Assembly (NCBI GenBank): GCA_020974905.1
Contig: CP087563.1
Coordinates: 5,022,001-5,086,000, forward strand
Length of the DNA: 64,000 bases
Source of the DNA: Planctomycetes bacterium syqfu
GTDB lineage: Bacteria; Planctomycetota; Phycisphaerae; Phycisphaerales; Phycisphaeraceae
Reading direction: 5' to 3'
The first letter of the stretch is position 1. The number at the start of each line of letters is the position of its first letter. The translations under genes were made by a program, and so were the position numbers. The notes under the pieces are model-generated. The model made no database searches and was not told the origin of the DNA. It saw nothing but the letters and a program-made list of their open reading frames with translations. Below are positions 60,499 through 64,000 of this stretch, in pieces.

Positions 60499-63400
60499 TT
60501 ATTTGAGCAGGTAACTGTTTAGCGTCATGGCAGGAATATCCAGTTCAAACACAAGTTGGTTGCCTTTTTGCGTTGTTGCAACCGTCCTGCCGGTGACCAG
60601 ATCAGTTAGCGTCTTGCCATTGCGCGCTGGGATGGTGATCTTGGTTTGGATCGGCTCAAAGGCGCGGCTAACGACACTGACATAGGTTCCGTTTTTTGTG
60701 TCGTAGGTGCGAACTCGGATTTGATCTGAAGCGTCATCGGTCACTGCATTATCAATCTTCTTGCCGCGTTGGTCAGGTAAAGCCAGGAATGCTTGAGCGA
60801 ACCGACGATGCACATCCGCCCAGCCACGCCCGTAGGTGTAGGTAGTGGTGGTGATGACATTGGGATCACCGTGGTAGAAGGATTGGACCATGTACGCCAT
60901 GCCGAAGTCTTTACCGCCTGGCGTCATTTCACTGGATTCATAGCGGTCGTTCTGGATGTTCCAACGGCCTTTTTCTTCGTAGGTGAACATGTCGCAGATT
61001 GCCAGCCCGTCACCGGTTTGAAAGTGATTGATATACGCTGCGTTGTTGGCAAGGAACTGCCAATGCACCGGCGCGAAAATCACGATGTCCTGATCCTTTG
61101 CATACAGTTCGCTGGGGACATTAAAGTGCGGTTGGCGGGATTCGCTGACATACTTCACGTAGAAGTCATCGGAGATGGATCGACGTTTCTGCTCGTAGGC
61201 TTGCCAATAGTCTCGGGCTTTGTCGACGTTGTAGAGATTGCTCCAGTCCTCTGCGGTGTTGGTGCTGTTCTTTTCAAGTCCGGGTTTCCAGCCGTCCTGA
61301 CCGTAGTTGTAGTAGTAGAGCACAAGATCTGAGCGATAGCTTTTGAGATGATCGCGAAGTTTGCGCAGAAAGTCTGCACGTTTACCTTGCCACCAATTGT
61401 GATAGGGTTCTTTCATGGTGACGGACGCCCAGCGTGCGATTTGCTTGTCATCACCGGTGGGCATTTCTCGACCGGTCTCCTTGCAGAACAGGTAGACATC
61501 GTCGACGCCATAGCTGCATTTGATGCGATCCTGCCGTTGCCGCCAAAGAAGTCCGGCTATTTGTGGATTGTCTTTGATGTGTCGGCCGATGAGTTCATCG
61601 ACGACGGTTTTGAGTTCTTCCCAAGTTGCTTTGTGGAGAATGTTGGCACCCCAGCGACAGTAGCGGCCACACGGGTCGATCTTACCGTTGGCACCAATCA
61701 CCCAGGCTTCTTTTGGCAGCTTCGGGCCACCGCCGTATTCAATGCGTGGGATCAAGGGCATGTTGGCTTTGCGTGTTGCGTCGAGCCATTTGACGTAGAT
61801 GTCTTCGTCGCGTTCACCTTCGGGCGCAGCCTTGTACCAACCGGGCGGTGCAAAGCCGGTCTTTGAATCCCAGAACGCATGTGAGGCCCATTTCTGGAAC
61901 ACCGGGCCGATGGCGTTCATGCCCATGAGCTTGGCGTAGGCTGCGACATCAGCAGGTGGTGCTTCAGGTTGACGTTCCCAATCCATCATTAACGTCCGGT
62001 GCGCCAAACCCTCTGGATAGCGTATCTCTGGTAAAGCTGAACCGTCATCCGGAACTTCATACAACCGAATCTCCGCAGCAGCCGGTCCCTGGTCATACAA
62101 CGCCGAGTAGCAACGCCCGTTGTCATGGAACGCTACCCAGAAGCCGTTTTCACTACTGGTGGTTCGCGCCCCTTCGTAGCCGTAGGTCACTTCGTCATTG
62201 AGAACGATGTGGTCATACCATTGGTACTCTTGTGTCAGTGGATACGGATCGGTTGAATTGTCCGGTGAGATGCCGCTACGGAAACCGGTTCCCATGTAAT
62301 TGCGTCCGGTCTTGATATCCATCACCTGATACCGCACAGCATTGTCCGGCACGAGTACGCGCAGGACATATGCCTTGTGCAGCTTGAGTTTGCCCCGACC
62401 CACCCGATAGGCAAAGAACTCATTGTTGTTGGCTTGACGGTATTGACGGTTCTTGAACGACTCAATGGTGATGCCATCTTTCCATGTGCCATAAGCTCGG
62501 AATTTCACCCAACTGTTGCGAATACCCCCTTGTTTATAGGGATGTGGGTCGTCGTTTGGATCGGCTGCACAGTTGATCACGTCGATGAGTTTGAGTTTGC
62601 CATAGGGTGTTTGTTCGACGGTGTCCGCCAGTGGGGGCAGTGTCAGTTGATCACGCTGTTCGTAGCGCGGCTTGAAATGTTTTTCATCACCGTTTGGATA
62701 GTTGGCAACGGCAATGACGTGTCCCTGTTGATCCAGTACGGTAACTCGGCCGGTGAACCATTCACTGTAATAAAGTTGGTTGGTCTGGGCTTGATCGAGT
62801 GTGATAACGCTCTGCCAACGGTTGTTGGCTGTCGGTTTGATCGCGGTCTGACCACTTGCAAGTGGACGATGGAAACAGTCATGCAGGTCATAGGCAACAG
62901 TGTATTGGCTGTGCGTGTTGGTGTTGCCTGCCCATGAAAAAATCAGGTCGAGATTTTTGGGAGGCACTGTTCCCATTTCAAATTGGTTCGGATCAGTCGC
63001 GGTGTTGGGTTTGCCATGTTGAGCCATCATGATGTTGGTTGCGTTTTTGACGGCGAGTTGTAACAGGCCGTTATACAGTCCGCCGCGTCGACGCCAGGTT
63101 GTGACTTGGATCGCCAGTTGATTGGCTTTGCCGAATTGGACATCTTTAGCTGGGATGGTGACCGTCAGGGGTGCCTGGTTTTCCATGGATTGGCCGAGCA
63201 ATTTGCCGTTGAAATAGACTTTGGCGGTGTCGTTGGGTGTGCCCAGGTTCAGGTGTAGATCATTGCCTTGCCAGTGGGATGGGACGATGACCTGTTGACG
63301 GAACCATGCGGGGCCGAGCTTGCCGTTGCCCTTGGGCATCCATTTATCTGCAACGATTTCAAGATCCCATTGGCTGTCGTCAAAGTCGGTCTTGTGATAA

Positions 63401-64000
63401 CCCAGTTTTTCGCCATGGCCTTGATGGTCTTGATCGAGTTTGTCGGGTGTGGTGTTGCGTGCGTCTTTGGCATTGAATTTGATGCTGCTGCCATCGGATC
63501 GGGTGTCATCAAGCTTGTATCGCCAAAGTCCGCGGAGATTGATGGGCTGGTAGAACGGCGCATCATCGGCGCTGCGTCCGACGGTGAAGTTTGCAAAGGT
63601 GATTTTGCCCGGTGCCTGAAGCATGTGGTTTTCGTAACCAATGACAAGGCGTTCGATCTTGGCAGTGTTTTGCAGTCGGAGAATATCGTCGAAGGTGCTT
63701 TGGCGTTTATATCGCGTAAAGCTCGACAGGGGAAGGATAACGCGTTGCCAACCGTTGTTGGATTGAGATGCGGGTTGGACGGCAAAGTCAGCTTGCCAGA
63801 CTTCCGTGCCGCGACTGCCCCATTTGTGTTTGCCTGTGGTCAGGCGGATGGTCATGTGGCCGGTGAGTTGGGTGGTGCGATACCAGAAGCTCAGGTGGTT
63901 GTAATCGCGCGCCTGCCAGACCTGGCCGTCATGATTGGAACTGAGGATTGCATCGACAAATTCAGCACTGTTGGGATACCAGACATCCAGTTCGATGCCG
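60499..64000 (-). CDS. 3' part of a very large multi-domain hydrolase-like gene
   Basis: The frame is open to the right window edge (1166 residues visible) and its start lies beyond 64000; an internal ATG at 63855 is not the start. Visible parts include a carbohydrate-binding-like segment (IELDVWYPNSAEFVDA, LSFWYRTTQLTGHM), a GH2-like sugar-binding sandwich (NLRGLWRYKLDD and AWFRQQVIVPSHWQGNDLHL), another beta-rich region, and a barrel-like domain from about the middle (LMGMNAIGPVFQKWASHAFW, ADFLRKLRDHLKSYRSDLVL). The C-terminal domain is a beta-sandwich. The family is not recognised; a glycan hydrolase or lyase is likely. The CBM9-like gene begins eight bases after its stop. Confidence 0.85.
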   Translation of the reverse strand, partial: GIELDVWYPNSAEFVDAILSSNHDGQVWQARDYNHLSFWYRTTQLTGHMTIRLTTGKHKWGSRGTEVWQADFAVQPASQSNNGWQRVILPLSSFTRYKRQSTFDDILRLQNTAKIERLVIGYENHMLQAPGKITFANFTVGRSADDAPFYQPINLRGLWRYKLDDTRSDGSSIKFNAKDARNTTPDKLDQDHQGHGEKLGYHKTDFDDSQWDLEIVADKWMPKGNGKLGPAWFRQQVIVPSHWQGNDLHLNLGTPNDTAKVYFNGKLLGQSMENQAPLTVTIPAKDVQFGKANQLAIQVTTWRRRGGLYNGLLQLAVKNATNIMMAQHGKPNTATDPNQFEMGTVPPKNLDLIFSWAGNTNTHSQYTVAYDLHDCFHRPLASGQTAIKPTANNRWQSVITLDQAQTNQLYYSEWFTGRVTVLDQQGHVIAVANYPNGDEKHFKPRYEQRDQLTLPPLADTVEQTPYGKLKLIDVINCAADPNDDPHPYKQGGIRNSWVKFRAYGTWKDGITIESFKNRQYRQANNNEFFAYRVGRGKLKLHKAYVLRVLVPDNAVRYQVMDIKTGRNYMGTGFRSGISPDNSTDPYPLTQEYQWYDHIVLNDEVTYGYEGARTTSSENGFWVAFHDNGRCYSALYDQGPAAAEIRLYEVPDDGSALPEIRYPEGLAHRTLMMDWERQPEAPPADVAAYAKLMGMNAIGPVFQKWASHAFWDSKTGFAPPGWYKAAPEGERDEDIYVKWLDATRKANMPLIPRIEYGGGPKLPKEAWVIGANGKIDPCGRYCRWGANILHKATWEELKTVVDELIGRHIKDNPQIAGLLWRQRQDRIKCSYGVDDVYLFCKETGREMPTGDDKQIARWASVTMKEPYHNWWQGKRADFLRKLRDHLKSYRSDLVLYYYNYGQDGWKPGLEKNSTNTAEDWSNLYNVDKARDYWQAYEQKRRSISDDFYVKYVSESRQPHFNVPSELYAKDQDIVIFAPVHWQFLANNAAYINHFQTGDGLAICDMFTYEEKGRWNIQNDRYESSEMTPGGKDFGMAYMVQSFYHGDPNVITTTTYTYGRGWADVHRRFAQAFLALPDQRGKKIDNAVTDDASDQIRVRTYDTKNGTYVSVVSRAFEPIQTKITIPARNGKTLTDLVTGRTVATTQKGNQLVFELDIPAMTLNSYLLK

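Noticed and set aside
1-64000. tRNA, rRNA or CRISPR features
   Set aside because: I looked for tRNA TpsiC-arm words, rRNA-like conserved blocks and regularly spaced repeats and found none that held up; a dedicated scan could still find a divergent tRNA.

Overview
The window looks like the chromosome of a marine or particle-associated planctomycete, most likely of the class Phycisphaerae. This is inferred from the gene families together: prepilin-type proteins, one with an H-X9-DG C-terminal motif; three FGE-type sulfatases; membrane proteins with paired CxxC clusters; an Hsp70 paired with a degenerate J-like membrane protein; and an LptB gene, which implies an outer membrane. I saw no rRNA, tRNA, CRISPR array, transposase or phage gene.

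Region 1 (1-21476) is mostly housekeeping and cell envelope. It holds a left-edge partial gene, a sulfotransferase, a zinc-ribbon membrane protein, an RluB/RsuA-type pseudouridine synthase, LptB, a sigma-54 response regulator with its soluble histidine kinase, an acetyltransferase, a PBP4-type peptidase and a sulfatase. These are followed by a Ser/Arg-rich membrane protein next to a prepilin-like protein, an EF-hand membrane protein, a RimJ-like acetyltransferase, a second sulfotransferase, a phosphopantetheinyl transferase and the J-like/Hsp70 pair.

Region 2 (21834-36658) starts with four tightly packed glycosyltransferases, probably for a surface polysaccharide. Next come a DUF2959 lipoprotein, an exported cyclophilin, a NatA/NatB-like ABC pair whose permease carries a CPBP protease domain, MoaE overlapping endonuclease III, a sulfatase, a compact run of small protein, receiver-like protein, NUDIX and VOC genes, and a third sulfatase.

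Region 3 (36733-64000) is dominated by carbohydrate catabolism. It has a glucarate-dehydratase-like enolase-superfamily enzyme, a short GspE-type ATPase with a prepilin-like protein, and a GntR/LacI-type regulator followed by a GH20-like enzyme and an exported hydrolase-like protein. A complete RND efflux operon (adaptor, pump, outer-membrane factor, TetR regulator) follows, with its pump gene interrupted by one in-frame TAG. The right end holds a GH95 enzyme divergent from an IclR regulator, a large unrecognised hydrolase-like protein, an arabinose/fucose-isomerase-like protein, a CBM9-like lipoprotein and the 3' part of a very large hydrolase-like gene. Together they suggest import and breakdown of a fucose-containing, probably sulfated polysaccharide.

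Several intergenic spaces carry short, word-like inverted repeats of different sequence families, and some of them abut start codons. The clearest regulatory structures are dyads overlapping recognisable promoter elements at 40549-40581 (regulator gene), 45261-45310 (efflux operon) and 37993-38021 (enolase-superfamily gene).
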